Shown in pieces: positions 1 through 5,542 of a stretch of 6,018 bases of DNA. The position numbers were made by a program, and so were the translations under genes. Origin of the DNA: Nitrosopumilus sp. UBA526 (GTDB lineage: Archaea > Thermoproteota > Nitrososphaeria > Nitrososphaerales > Nitrosopumilaceae); assembly GCA_002506665.1 (NCBI GenBank), contig DAXZ01000028.1:707-6724 (forward strand), in the 5' to 3' direction. The notes below the pieces were generated by a model. That model saw only the letters and a list, made by a program, of their open reading frames with translations, ran no database searches and was not told the origin of the DNA. Positions within the stretch are counted from its first letter, which is position 1. Each line of letters opens with the position of its first letter.

Positions 1-672
1 TTACAGACAGTTGATAGATTACCGCGCTACATTCAGGTTCACTCGACTATGGAATTTACAAGACTTGTCTGTGCATTAGAGCGTGCACCCCGTGTCTCGT
101 TCTTGCATGATTATGACGGGAAAAAAATTCTGTCAGTACAGATGGATATTCTAAAGGAAAAACCAATCATATATTATACACATCTAGAAAATAACGGACA
201 CTATCTCTGCTATGGACTAAAGGGAGGAAAAGAAGAGTCAAAGATTGTCAACACAACTTCTGATGCAAGCAAGTTATACTCTCCAATTGTCAGGATAAAG
301 TCATTGCCCAAGACACTACAGCCCGGAAACGGCACTATGGATAGATACCAGCCAATCCAGCTCGAAGACCTGTCTAGTCTAGCAAAACTTAGTTGGGGAA
401 TTGAGGAGACTCTGTTTCCGTTGTTCTTGTTTCCACGTAATGACAAATGGCTAATCGGCGTCTTTATGAATTTTGATAACGAGGGAATCTCTTACTTTTG
501 CCATGTCGTACTAGATTTTGATCCCAAAAAACCATTCTTGAAATTCTCAACTGTAAATGGCTCACAGCCCACGTTTGTAGATGACCCTTCTGAACACGGC
601 TATTCCTATATCAAAATAATAAAATTAAAAGACACACATCCTCTTGTAGACTATGGCCACCTTCAAAACTAG
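1..672 (+). CDS. Hypothetical protein, probably 5'-truncated by the window edge
   Basis: I do not recognise this protein. The reading frame is open from base 1 to a TAG stop at 670-672. The first ATG is at 49 (207 residues from there), but it has no TATA-like box or ribosome binding site before it. The 16 codons upstream read like ordinary protein (LPRYIQVHST just before the Met), so the true start probably lies left of the window. No transmembrane segment or signal peptide is visible. The protein looks soluble, rich in beta-prone stretches with many aromatics (e.g. KWLIGVFMNFDNEG in the middle). The frame overlaps the pyrF start by 20 bases, so the two are probably co-transcribed. Coding status is supported by length, natural composition and the tight overlap. 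Function is unknown. Confidence 0.7.
   Translation, partial: LQTVDRLPRYIQVHSTMEFTRLVCALERAPRVSFLHDYDGKKILSVQMDILKEKPIIYYTHLENNGHYLCYGLKGGKEESKIVNTTSDASKLYSPIVRIKSLPKTLQPGNGTMDRYQPIQLEDLSSLAKLSWGIEETLFPLFLFPRNDKWLIGVFMNFDNEGISYFCHVVLDFDPKKPFLKFSTVNGSQPTFVDDPSEHGYSYIKIIKLKDTHPLVDYGHLQN
613..630 (+). promoter_or_regulatory. Possible internal TATA-like box for pyrF
   Basis: An A/T-only run (AAAATAATAAAATTAAAA) lies inside the 3' end of the upstream gene, and its right half is centred about 27 bases before the pyrF ATG at 653. That is where an archaeal TATA box would sit for a leaderless transcript. No ribosome binding site precedes pyrF. The run also encodes part of the upstream protein, so its A/T content could be incidental. 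Confidence 0.25.
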
Positions 673-1411
673 ACTCTCGCAGATCTCAGGAACTAACGGC
701 AGAGTAATTCTTGCCAATGACTATGATACATCTGTTAAAAATCTAGAATCACAAACAATCAAAAACATAAGACAACTGCATCCTTTTCTGTGTGGAATCA
801 AGCTAAACTTTCATCTGCTTCTGCCTCTGGGTGGCAAGGCAATTCTCAAAATAAATCAGACTGCTCACAGATATGGCCTGCAAACCATAGCTGATATCAA
901 GCTAAACGACATTGGCAATACAAACAAGGTGGCAGCAGAGCATCTGTGGAATCTGGGCTTTGATGCAGTTATTGCAAACCCAATAATGGGCATTGACAGC
1001 TTGAAGAGCTTGGTGAGGTCAGCACACAAAAACAACAAAGGCGTGATTGCCCTGTGTCATATGAGTGCAAGTGAGGCTAAACTGTCATATGATCTAAAGC
1101 TTGGGGCAGGCAGACAGCAACACCTGTATCAGCTGTTCCTGAAATGGGCGCTTGACGCAAAGGCAGACGGGATTATAGTTGGCGCCACGTTTCCCAATAT
1201 AATAAAATTCTGCTCTAAAAAGGCGGCAAAACATCTAAGCATATTCTCACCAGGCGTTGGTACGCAGGGTGGCAGTGCAAGTAAGGCAATATCTGCTGGA
1301 ACAAACTATCTGATAGTTGGAAGAAGCATTCTAAATTCCAAGAATCCAGCAGGTGTTGCAAAAAGCTTGGCAGCTAGAGTGTCTTTGAGAGCAGTGCATG
1401 CGCCTTTGTAA
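653..1411 (+). CDS. pyrF: Orotidine 5'-phosphate decarboxylase
   Basis: Catalyses the last step of de novo UMP synthesis, decarboxylating OMP to UMP in the cytoplasm. The 252-residue protein fits a TIM barrel of the archaeal OMP decarboxylase type. The family catalytic array is complete by comparison with the methanogen enzyme: Asp23 in strand 1 (ILANDYD), Lys50 in strand 2 (GIKLNF), and the DxKxxD signature ADIKLNDIGNT with Asp81, Lys83 and Asp86. The phosphate-binding end of the barrel shows SPGVGTQGG (199-207) and LIVGRSI (220-226) with Arg224. The ATG at 653 is chosen because it places strand 1 about 17 residues in, normal for the family. The start lies within the preceding unknown gene. 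The 3' end overlaps the oppositely oriented Nudix gene by 38 bases. The protein is slightly longer than the roughly 220-230 residue archaeal norm, mostly at its two ends. Confidence 0.95.
   Translation: MATFKTRLSQISGTNGRVILANDYDTSVKNLESQTIKNIRQLHPFLCGIKLNFHLLLPLGGKAILKINQTAHRYGLQTIADIKLNDIGNTNKVAAEHLWNLGFDAVIANPIMGIDSLKSLVRSAHKNNKGVIALCHMSASEAKLSYDLKLGAGRQQHLYQLFLKWALDAKADGIIVGATFPNIIKFCSKKAAKHLSIFSPGVGTQGGSASKAISAGTNYLIVGRSILNSKNPAGVAKSLAARVSLRAVHAPL
1360..1364 (-). terminator. Possible T-run terminator of the uppS-Nudix unit
   Basis: On the minus strand a run of five T's begins about 10 bases after the Nudix stop codon (GCTTTTTGC). Archaeal transcription often stops at short U-tracts without a hairpin. 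The run lies inside the pyrF coding region on the other strand. It is short and could be chance. Confidence 0.25.
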
Positions 1412-1793
1412 GAACAGTCCTTGCATTATCAAACGTGGTCTTTATCATCGCTGTATCATAATCCATCCATGTGTATCCCATGTGCTCATGAGATATTTTG
1501 ATATTCTCTATTTTGGTCTCGGCTAGGAAAAATACCACTTTTTTGCAAACAAGCTCCCCCCTGTACTGAAATTCATACTCGATCCACTCCTCAAAGTCTT
1601 CAATCAGTGTGACATCAGTAATCCCGGTCTCTTCCCTTGTCTCCCTTAGCGCAGTATCATAAACTGTCTCTCCTCTCTCCATCTTGCCCTTTGCAAAGTC
1701 CCAGTGTCCTGAAGGATAATGCAAAAGCAAGAACAAATTGCCTGACTCTGTTCTTCTAAACAACACTACTCCTGCAGACGTCTCTTTGATCAT
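1374..1793 (-). CDS. Nudix hydrolase, Ap4A-pyrophosphatase-like
   Basis: A 139-residue single-domain Nudix protein that should hydrolyse a nucleoside diphosphate linked to another moiety, using divalent metal. The Nudix box is perfect: Gly36, five residues, Glu42, seven residues, then RETREETGI (50-58), with metal-binding Glu51, Glu54 and Glu55. The preceding segment GHWDFAKGKMERGE resembles diadenosine tetraphosphate hydrolases, which usually have Pro where Ala34 stands. The C-terminal part, MGYTWMDYDTA followed by a helix, also matches that subgroup. The ATG at 1793 overlaps the uppS stop as ATGA, so translation is likely coupled to uppS. The coupling leaves open an isoprenoid-diphosphate substrate instead of Ap4A. 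The last 11 codons and the stop overlap the 3' end of pyrF. The fold is certain; the substrate is not. Confidence 0.95.
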   Translation of the reverse strand: MIKETSAGVVLFRRTESGNLFLLLHYPSGHWDFAKGKMERGETVYDTALRETREETGITDVTLIEDFEEWIEYEFQYRGELVCKKVVFFLAETKIENIKISHEHMGYTWMDYDTAMIKTTFDNARTVLTKAHALLSKTL

Positions 1794-2551
1794 TTTCCAA
1801 GCCTCCTTTTTCTCTCCTGATATGTCCTAACTGCCCTCATCAGGTCTATCTTTCTAAACTCTGGCCAAAAGATATCCATAAAAATCAGCTCACTGTATGC
1901 GCTCTGCCACATGAGAAACCCGCTAAGCCTCTTCTCACCTGATGTCCTAAGTACCATGTCTGGCGATGACTGTGGCAGGTGGGAGGTGTACAGGTTGGAT
2001 TCAATCTCTTTTTTGTTAATCTCATCTACGTCAAGTGAGCCTTCCTTGATCTTTGTTCCAATCTTTTTTACCGCATCGACTAGCTCATTTTGTCCGCCAT
2101 ATGCCAGTGCAATGTTTAGAAAATGACTATCATAGTTCCTTGTGGCATCATCGAGCTGCTCTAGGACTTTTTTTATTGATTCTGGAAGCAGTTCTATTCT
2201 GCCAATGCCTTTGACTCGCATCCGGTCTTTGTGTATTCGGGGGTCATCTAGGAGTTTTTCTAGTCTTTTGCGAATTAAATCATACAGGTATTCTAGCTCC
2301 TCGTCATCTCGCTCTAGGTTCTCTGCTGAGAGTGCGTACAGGGTGATAATTCTAATATCAAGTTCCTTGCACCAGTCAAGAAGATTCTCTACTGCATCTG
2401 CGCCCTTTTTGTGTCCTTTCTCTGGAATTGACAGGTGTCTCTTGGCCCACCTTCTGTTTCCATCCAGGATTAGGGCAACATGGTTTGGAATGTCCCCATT
2501 TTTAATCTCATTTTCCAATCTCCTGCCGTATATCTTGTAGAGGCCTGACAA
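1790..2551 (-). CDS. uppS: Cis-prenyltransferase (polyprenyl diphosphate synthase, UppS family)
   Basis: Condenses isopentenyl diphosphate units in cis onto an allylic diphosphate, giving the long polyprenyl diphosphate that becomes the lipid carrier for protein glycosylation and cell-envelope sugars in archaea. The 253-residue length is normal. Family motifs appear in order: HVALILDGNRRWAK with catalytic Asp30, a GHKKGAD helix (46-52), LYALSAENLERDDEE (71-85) with Ser75, Glu77 and Asn78, AYGGQNELVDA (150-160), and the C-terminal DMVLRTSGEKRLSGF (198-212) followed by WQSAYSEL (215-222) with Arg202, Arg208, Ser210 and Glu221. Gln154 stands where many bacterial enzymes have Arg. The start is TTG at 2551: an in-frame stop lies about 12 codons upstream and no ATG or GTG exists before the conserved core. 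It is followed by the Nudix gene in an ATGA overlap and preceded by DUF373, 89 bases away. Confidence 0.95.
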   Translation of the reverse strand: MSGLYKIYGRRLENEIKNGDIPNHVALILDGNRRWAKRHLSIPEKGHKKGADAVENLLDWCKELDIRIITLYALSAENLERDDEELEYLYDLIRKRLEKLLDDPRIHKDRMRVKGIGRIELLPESIKKVLEQLDDATRNYDSHFLNIALAYGGQNELVDAVKKIGTKIKEGSLDVDEINKKEIESNLYTSHLPQSSPDMVLRTSGEKRLSGFLMWQSAYSELIFMDIFWPEFRKIDLMRAVRTYQERKRRLGK

Positions 2552-2640
2552 GTGAAAAATTGCGTTCTTGACCTTACTAATCTCTTATCACCACTTGAGG
2601 ATTCATGTGTAGTTGAGAATATCAGTGTTTTTTAGCAAAC

Positions 2641-3786
2641 TCAGTCTGAGACCATCTCTTGGCTCTTTCGTCTCCTGTATTTCTTGAAGAGAATCGTAGC
2701 TGAGATGAGCGTGGCTGCCAGCCCCCCTAGCAGGGGCGGAATCAGACTAAGTGAGGGCTCGTCATGTATCATGATATTGGTAAACTGAAATACCGTGGGG
2801 TATAGCGCCACTAGGGCAATTATTCTCAGACTGTCACTTATCTGTCTTGGAATCCCGCCAATCCAGTTGCTAAGCAGGGTGCCTGCAAATATTGATCCCA
2901 TCCCTATCCACAAGACTGGCAACGCACCTGACACAAACTGTCCTACTATTATCTTGTCAGTAATCTTTGCAATCAACTCTGTGTTTGCTTCTGCCAACTC
3001 TGGATTGACTGCACTGATGCCTGCCGGTACTGATGATAAGATAAGCAATATTCCTGCCACCATGGTAAACATCCTTACAAAACCCATCGGTGTCGGCTTT
3101 GACCAGCTAGACCAGACTCTGTCAATATCAAACGCTCTGATTAAAAATGCGCCACCTAGTATGCTTACAAGCACTGCAAATATTTCTGCACTATATCCAA
3201 ATACTGTTGCCACCCCTCCAATAAGCAGGAGAATTCCAGGAACCCCTAAAAAGAACTTGGAATACTTTGAATCATATGCAAGCATCTTTAGATATTTTCC
3301 AAAGACTGCATAAGAATACTCGACACTTCTGCTTACCTTCATTACCACTCTTTGTACTGACACCACTGGAAGCACGTTTTGAATGACTGGCACTACACTC
3401 TCATCATCTTCCCCGTCTGACACAATAACTGCTCCGTTTGCAGAAAACTTTGTCAGGATTTCTTTTGTCTCGGCGAGAATCTTTTCATCTGCCTGAACTC
3501 CACGGTTTTTGACTCCGGCAACTGTTACAACTTGTACTTTGTATCCTTTGCTTATCAGGTCTTCATACGTCTTTATTGCCGCAAAGATGGAATTTGAATC
3601 TGCATCCTCTGGATCCTCCAAAGCTAATCTCTGAGCCGCCTCGATACATGCGTTTCTACCTATGACCGGAGTTACGATTCCCGCCTTTTCTCCCACATCA
3701 TTGTCTCTGTCAACACATATCACTAGCAGTCTGTTGGCATCAGACGCGCTGACATCCTTTTCAATCTTGCCTACCTGTTGTGACAT
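2641..3786 (-). CDS. DUF373 family polytopic membrane protein
   Basis: A 381-residue protein of the archaeal DUF373 family, whose function is unknown to me. The first ~175 residues are a soluble alpha/beta domain with the family hallmarks: LLVICVDRDNDVGEKAGI (20-37), the segment TPVIGR (39-44), LEDPEDADSN (56-65), and VIVSDGEDDE (120-129). The acidic DRDND, DPEDADSN and DGEDDE clusters could make a metal or nucleotide site (inference). The rest carries about six hydrophobic segments, roughly 178-198, 201-218, 237-258, 284-305, 320-340 and 346-367, then a basic tail (KKYRRRK) likely to be cytoplasmic. There is no signal peptide, so the N-terminal domain should be cytoplasmic. The ATG at 3786 has a TATA-like box about 30 bases before it and no ribosome binding site, suggesting a leaderless mRNA. 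It lies upstream of uppS on the same strand. Confidence 0.9.
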   Translation of the reverse strand: MSQQVGKIEKDVSASDANRLLVICVDRDNDVGEKAGIVTPVIGRNACIEAAQRLALEDPEDADSNSIFAAIKTYEDLISKGYKVQVVTVAGVKNRGVQADEKILAETKEILTKFSANGAVIVSDGEDDESVVPVIQNVLPVVSVQRVVMKVSRSVEYSYAVFGKYLKMLAYDSKYSKFFLGVPGILLLIGGVATVFGYSAEIFAVLVSILGGAFLIRAFDIDRVWSSWSKPTPMGFVRMFTMVAGILLILSSVPAGISAVNPELAEANTELIAKITDKIIVGQFVSGALPVLWIGMGSIFAGTLLSNWIGGIPRQISDSLRIIALVALYPTVFQFTNIMIHDEPSLSLIPPLLGGLAATLISATILFKKYRRRKSQEMVSD

Positions 3787-3810
3787 CCCTGACTCTTATT
3801 GTCCAATTAC

Positions 3811-3820
3811 CTTTTAATGA
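3811..3820 (-). promoter_or_regulatory. TATA-like box of the DUF373 gene
   Basis: Read on the minus strand, TCATTAAAAG is centred about 30 bases before the DUF373 ATG at 3786. This is the spacing expected for a leaderless or nearly leaderless archaeal promoter. The match is only moderate. It is the most A/T-rich candidate at that distance in this 72-base gap. Confidence 0.4.
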
Positions 3821-3826
3821 TTTCCA

Positions 3827-3841
3827 ACTATTCTGAATAGT
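3827..3841 (-). promoter_or_regulatory. Perfect 15-base palindrome, candidate operator upstream of DUF373
   Basis: ACTATTC-T-GAATAGT has two perfect 7-base arms around one central base. It lies directly upstream of the DUF373 TATA-like box, centred about 48 bases before the start codon. That is a usual position for an archaeal dimeric winged-helix or Lrp-type regulator acting next to the TATA/BRE region. Read as RNA it would form only a weak A/U-rich 6-bp stem with no T-run after it, so a terminator for the preceding gene is less likely. Confidence 0.4.
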
Positions 3842-3858
3842 AAAATTCGGTCTTGAGG

Positions 3859-4359
3859 CTAGTTTGGTCTAAGCTGATCAGAGGCACTGACAAGCTCAGA
3901 CGTTCTTGCCTTTAGGGAATCAATTCTCTGCAATGTCTCACTCATCTCTTCTGTACTACTTTGTGCCTCAATCATGCTGGCTAGAACCTTGGTCTCTGTG
4001 ATGTATGAATTAAATGATCTCATGGCATCCATGTAGCTGATGTAGCTTGGCTGCCACTGCTCAGGAGGCTTTGATGTCACAAACTCGCTTATCTGTGCTG
4101 TCACCTGTGATGATGTCACCTCAGTTACTGCAATATAGTCTTGCGGCGAGACCTCCCCTGCCAGCATGTTTTGATATTCAATATCTATTGACTCATCTAG
4201 GATCTCGTGGATGTTTTTTACCCCGTTTAGATAGTTCTCATAATCCTGTATGACAAAGGCAGTCTCACTGTTTTGTGGTACAAGCCACAGCAGAAAACTT
4301 GCGCCCGTAATTGCGGCTAAAATTATCACAGTCACTGCCACTCCTCTCTTTGATGCCAT
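3859..4359 (-). CDS. Membrane-anchored helical protein of unknown function
   Basis: I do not recognise this family. From the ATG at 4359 it has 166 residues: a short basic N-terminus (MASKRG), one hydrophobic segment (about residues 7-27, VAVTVIILAAITGASFLLWLV), and a ~135-residue polar region facing outside by the positive-inside rule. It may instead be an uncleaved or cleaved signal sequence. The outer part is rich in Glu, Ser, Thr and Gln and looks mostly helical, ending in a stretch (roughly SSTEEMSETLQRIDSLKART) that could form a coiled coil. There are no cysteines and no enzyme motif. The frame stays open upstream to a GTG at 4455, but a TATA-like box about 29 bases before the ATG at 4359 favours the shorter form. 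The stop is 72 bases from the DUF373 start on the same strand. Confidence 0.8.
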   Translation of the reverse strand: MASKRGVAVTVIILAAITGASFLLWLVPQNSETAFVIQDYENYLNGVKNIHEILDESIDIEYQNMLAGEVSPQDYIAVTEVTSSQVTAQISEFVTSKPPEQWQPSYISYMDAMRSFNSYITETKVLASMIEAQSSTEEMSETLQRIDSLKARTSELVSASDQLRPN

Positions 4360-4381
4360 CTTGTAACTTTGTTGTCTCTGG

Positions 4382-4394
4382 GAGTTTATAATTG
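4382..4394 (-). promoter_or_regulatory. TATA-like box for the membrane-anchored protein
   Basis: Read on the minus strand, CAATTATAAACTC contains a good archaeal TATA core (TTATAAA) centred about 29 bases before the ATG at 4359. The sequence between it and the ATG has no ribosome binding site, which fits a leaderless transcript. It also supports choosing this ATG over the upstream GTG at 4455. Confidence 0.5.
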
Positions 4395-4426
4395 ATAATA
4401 TCCCAATTTCAAAGACAAATGTTGGG

Positions 4427-4476
4427 AAAAACCATCGCTTTTTATAATATTGCACACGATTTCTTTAAAAACCATC
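4427..4476. repeat. 10-base direct repeat, two copies 40 bases apart
   Basis: AAAAACCATC occurs at 4427-4436 and again at 4467-4476, with starts exactly 40 bases apart, close to four helical turns. Both copies are in the divergent non-coding region, and an A/T-rich TATA-like sequence (4438-4452) lies between them. They may be paired regulator sites. At this length and A/T content, chance is possible. Confidence 0.35.
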
Positions 4477-4547
4477 TGTATTCCTTGGAATTATTCACAG
4501 AACGGTTCTTTTACCGTCTAAAAAATTTACGCACATCTAGTTTCTAG

Positions 4548-4580
4548 TTAAATAATTTTTACAGGCTCTTACTAAATACC
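4548..4580 (+). promoter_or_regulatory. Candidate promoter of the DUF5679 gene
   Basis: Two TATA-like sequences precede the ATG at 4603. TTAAATAATTTTT (4548-4560) would start transcription near 4580 and give a leader of about 23 bases. ACTAAATACC (4571-4580) sits about 27 bases before the ATG and would give a leaderless transcript. I cannot tell which one is used. Confidence 0.4.
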
Positions 4581-4602
4581 ATAAAGACTGACAAATTTCA
4601 TA

Positions 4603-4749
4603 ATGGTTCAGGCATACTGTGTAAAATGCAGAGCAAAAACGGACATCAAAGATCCACAAGAAACTACACTAAAGAACGGACGACCTGCAGTAAAGGGTAA
4701 ATGTCCTACATGTGGTACCAATGTCTTCCGAATAGGAAAGATGGTCTAA
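4603..4749 (+). CDS. DUF5679 small zinc-ribbon protein
   Basis: A 48-residue protein from ATG 4603 to TAA 4747-4749. It has two CxxC knuckles, CVKC (Cys6, Cys9) and CPTC (Cys34, Cys37), which should bind one zinc ion in a zinc ribbon. The flanking sequence QAYCVKCR, then TLKNGRPAVKGKCPTCGT and FRIGK, matches the small DUF5679 proteins found in bacteria and archaea, whose function is unknown. The whole protein is essentially one domain with a basic surface (10 Lys/Arg), compatible with nucleic-acid or ribosome binding (inference). It stands alone between the divergent control region and the aIF2-beta gene, with a 67-base gap that carries its own promoter signal, so it is probably transcribed separately. 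Confidence 0.9.
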   Translation: MVQAYCVKCRAKTDIKDPQETTLKNGRPAVKGKCPTCGTNVFRIGKMV

Positions 4750-4774
4750 CCCCCAAAGGTCCACACGACCCCTC

Positions 4775-4779
4775 TTTTT
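4775..4779 (+). terminator. Possible T-run terminator after DUF5679
   Basis: A run of five T's within a pyrimidine tract (CCTCTTTTTC) begins 26 bases after the DUF5679 stop and before the next promoter-like sequence. A U-tract of this kind can stop archaeal RNA polymerase. It has no hairpin. Confidence 0.3.
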
Positions 4780-4785
4780 CAAAAC

Positions 4786-4801
4786 CCATATAGGGTATAC
4801 C
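4786..4801 (+). promoter_or_regulatory. Promoter region of the aIF2-beta/DUF424/Rio1 cluster
   Basis: CATATAGG (4786-4793) is a TATA-like box centred about 28 bases before the GTG start at 4817, fitting leaderless transcription. Immediately after it lies the perfect 8-base palindrome GGTATACC (4794-4801), between the TATA-like box and the expected transcription start. That is a position where a bound repressor could block polymerase. The palindrome alternatively contains a second TATA-like core. Confidence 0.45.
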
Positions 4802-4816
4802 ATACACTATTTTTTA

Positions 4817-5239
4817 GTGACCAAGGCAGAATATGAGAGTCTACTCAAACGCATACAGGACAAGCTAGGGGATACTAATCAAAAGTCACAGACAAGGTTT
4901 GAGCTTCCGGTTGTAGATGTAATGTGGGAGGGCCAAAAGACCTTTCTGCGAAATTTTTCCGAATTTCCAAAGACTTTACGCAGAGACCCAGACAAGGTTC
5001 TGCAATACCTCTCAAAAGAGTTTGCAGTACCTGCTGAGAGACTAGGCGACAAGGCAATGTTTGTGGGAAGACGGGCCCCTGATGATTTTACAAGACTGTT
5101 TCAAATCTACGTAAAAGACTATCTAGAGTGTCTAACATGCAAAAGTCCTGATACAAAAATTCTCAAAGAAAACAGGATCTCATTTTTAATCTGTGAGGCA
5201 TGCGGCGCAAAATCTACACTAAAGGGCAAATATGCATAA
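4817..5239 (+). CDS. Translation initiation factor aIF2 subunit beta
   Basis: The beta subunit of archaeal IF2, the GTP-dependent heterotrimer that brings initiator Met-tRNA to the small ribosomal subunit. The 140-residue length is typical. The N-terminal helix (YESLLKRIQDKL, 6-17) is the part that contacts the gamma subunit in this family. The central alpha/beta domain runs about 27-100 and includes RFELPVVDV, the GQKTFLRNF segment and RRDPDKVLQYLSKE (55-68). The C-terminal zinc ribbon has CLTC (Cys105, Cys108) and CEAC (Cys126, Cys129), with the conserved SPDT between them. The start is GTG at 4817, supported by the family N-terminus and a TATA-like box 28 bases upstream. The TAA stop overlaps the DUF424 ATG by one base (TAATG), so it heads a tightly packed operon. 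Confidence 0.96.
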   Translation: MTKAEYESLLKRIQDKLGDTNQKSQTRFELPVVDVMWEGQKTFLRNFSEFPKTLRRDPDKVLQYLSKEFAVPAERLGDKAMFVGRRAPDDFTRLFQIYVKDYLECLTCKSPDTKILKENRISFLICEACGAKSTLKGKYA

Positions 5240-5535
5240 TGCCGTTCTCAGTACGGGTAATTGACTATCAAAAACGCATGATGCTAAACATCTGTGATGA
5301 AGATCTGCTAGACCGACACATAACTCAGGATAAACTTGGAATACATATCAACAAAAGCTATTACGGAGAAAAGCTTGTTGCAAGAGAGGAAGCCGAGAGT
5401 CTGCTAAAGACTTCGTCGATAATCAACATGGCAGGCAAAGATACTGTCTCCATGTCGCTAGAACTTGGACTCGGTTCTGCAAATGCAGTCAAGACAATTT
5501 CCGGTGTTCCCTTTTTGCTCATATATAATATGTGA
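5239..5535 (+). CDS. DUF424 family protein
   Basis: A 98-residue protein of the archaeal DUF424 family, function unknown. Family features seen in order: LNICDEDLLD (15-24), then LGIHINKSYYGEKLV (33-47), EEAESLLKTSSIINMAGKD (50-68), an MSLELGLG helix (72-79), and a C-terminal SGVPFLLIY (88-96). It is small and soluble, with no metal-binding cysteine pair and no membrane segment. The frame is open farther upstream within the aIF2-beta gene to an ATG at 5200. The ATG at 5239 is chosen because it forms a TAATG junction with aIF2-beta and matches the family start. The kinase gene starts 7 bases after its stop. Its place between an initiation factor and a ribosome-maturation kinase suggests a translation role, by inference only. 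Confidence 0.92.
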   Translation: MPFSVRVIDYQKRMMLNICDEDLLDRHITQDKLGIHINKSYYGEKLVAREEAESLLKTSSIINMAGKDTVSMSLELGLGSANAVKTISGVPFLLIYNM

Positions 5536-5542
5536 AAATTAT

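Noticed and set aside
2142..2540. 132-codon plus-strand open frame opposite uppS
   Set aside because: Antisense to well-supported uppS. The translation is dominated by Ser, Arg and Phe runs, typical of a shadow frame.
2795..3313. 172-codon open frame on the plus strand opposite the DUF373 gene
   Set aside because: It lies fully antisense to a gene with clear family motifs and membrane segments. Its translation resembles no family and has no promoter or ribosome binding site of its own.
4360..4455. N-terminal extension of the membrane-anchored protein to a GTG at 4455
   Set aside because: It would put a basic and hydrophobic 32-residue segment before the natural MASKRG start and place the good TATA-like box at 4382-4394 inside the coding region. 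The ATG at 4359 has that box at the right distance.
4502..4517. Small inverted repeat ACGGT/ACCGT with a 6-base loop in the divergent region
   Set aside because: The stem is only 5 bp and is not placed at a gene end or at a TATA-like box, so it is likely chance.
5516..5532. TATA-like sequence (CATATATAATATG) before the Rio1 start
   Set aside because: It is centred only about 18 bases before the ATG at 5543, so transcription would begin inside the gene. The tight spacing favours read-through from aIF2-beta.
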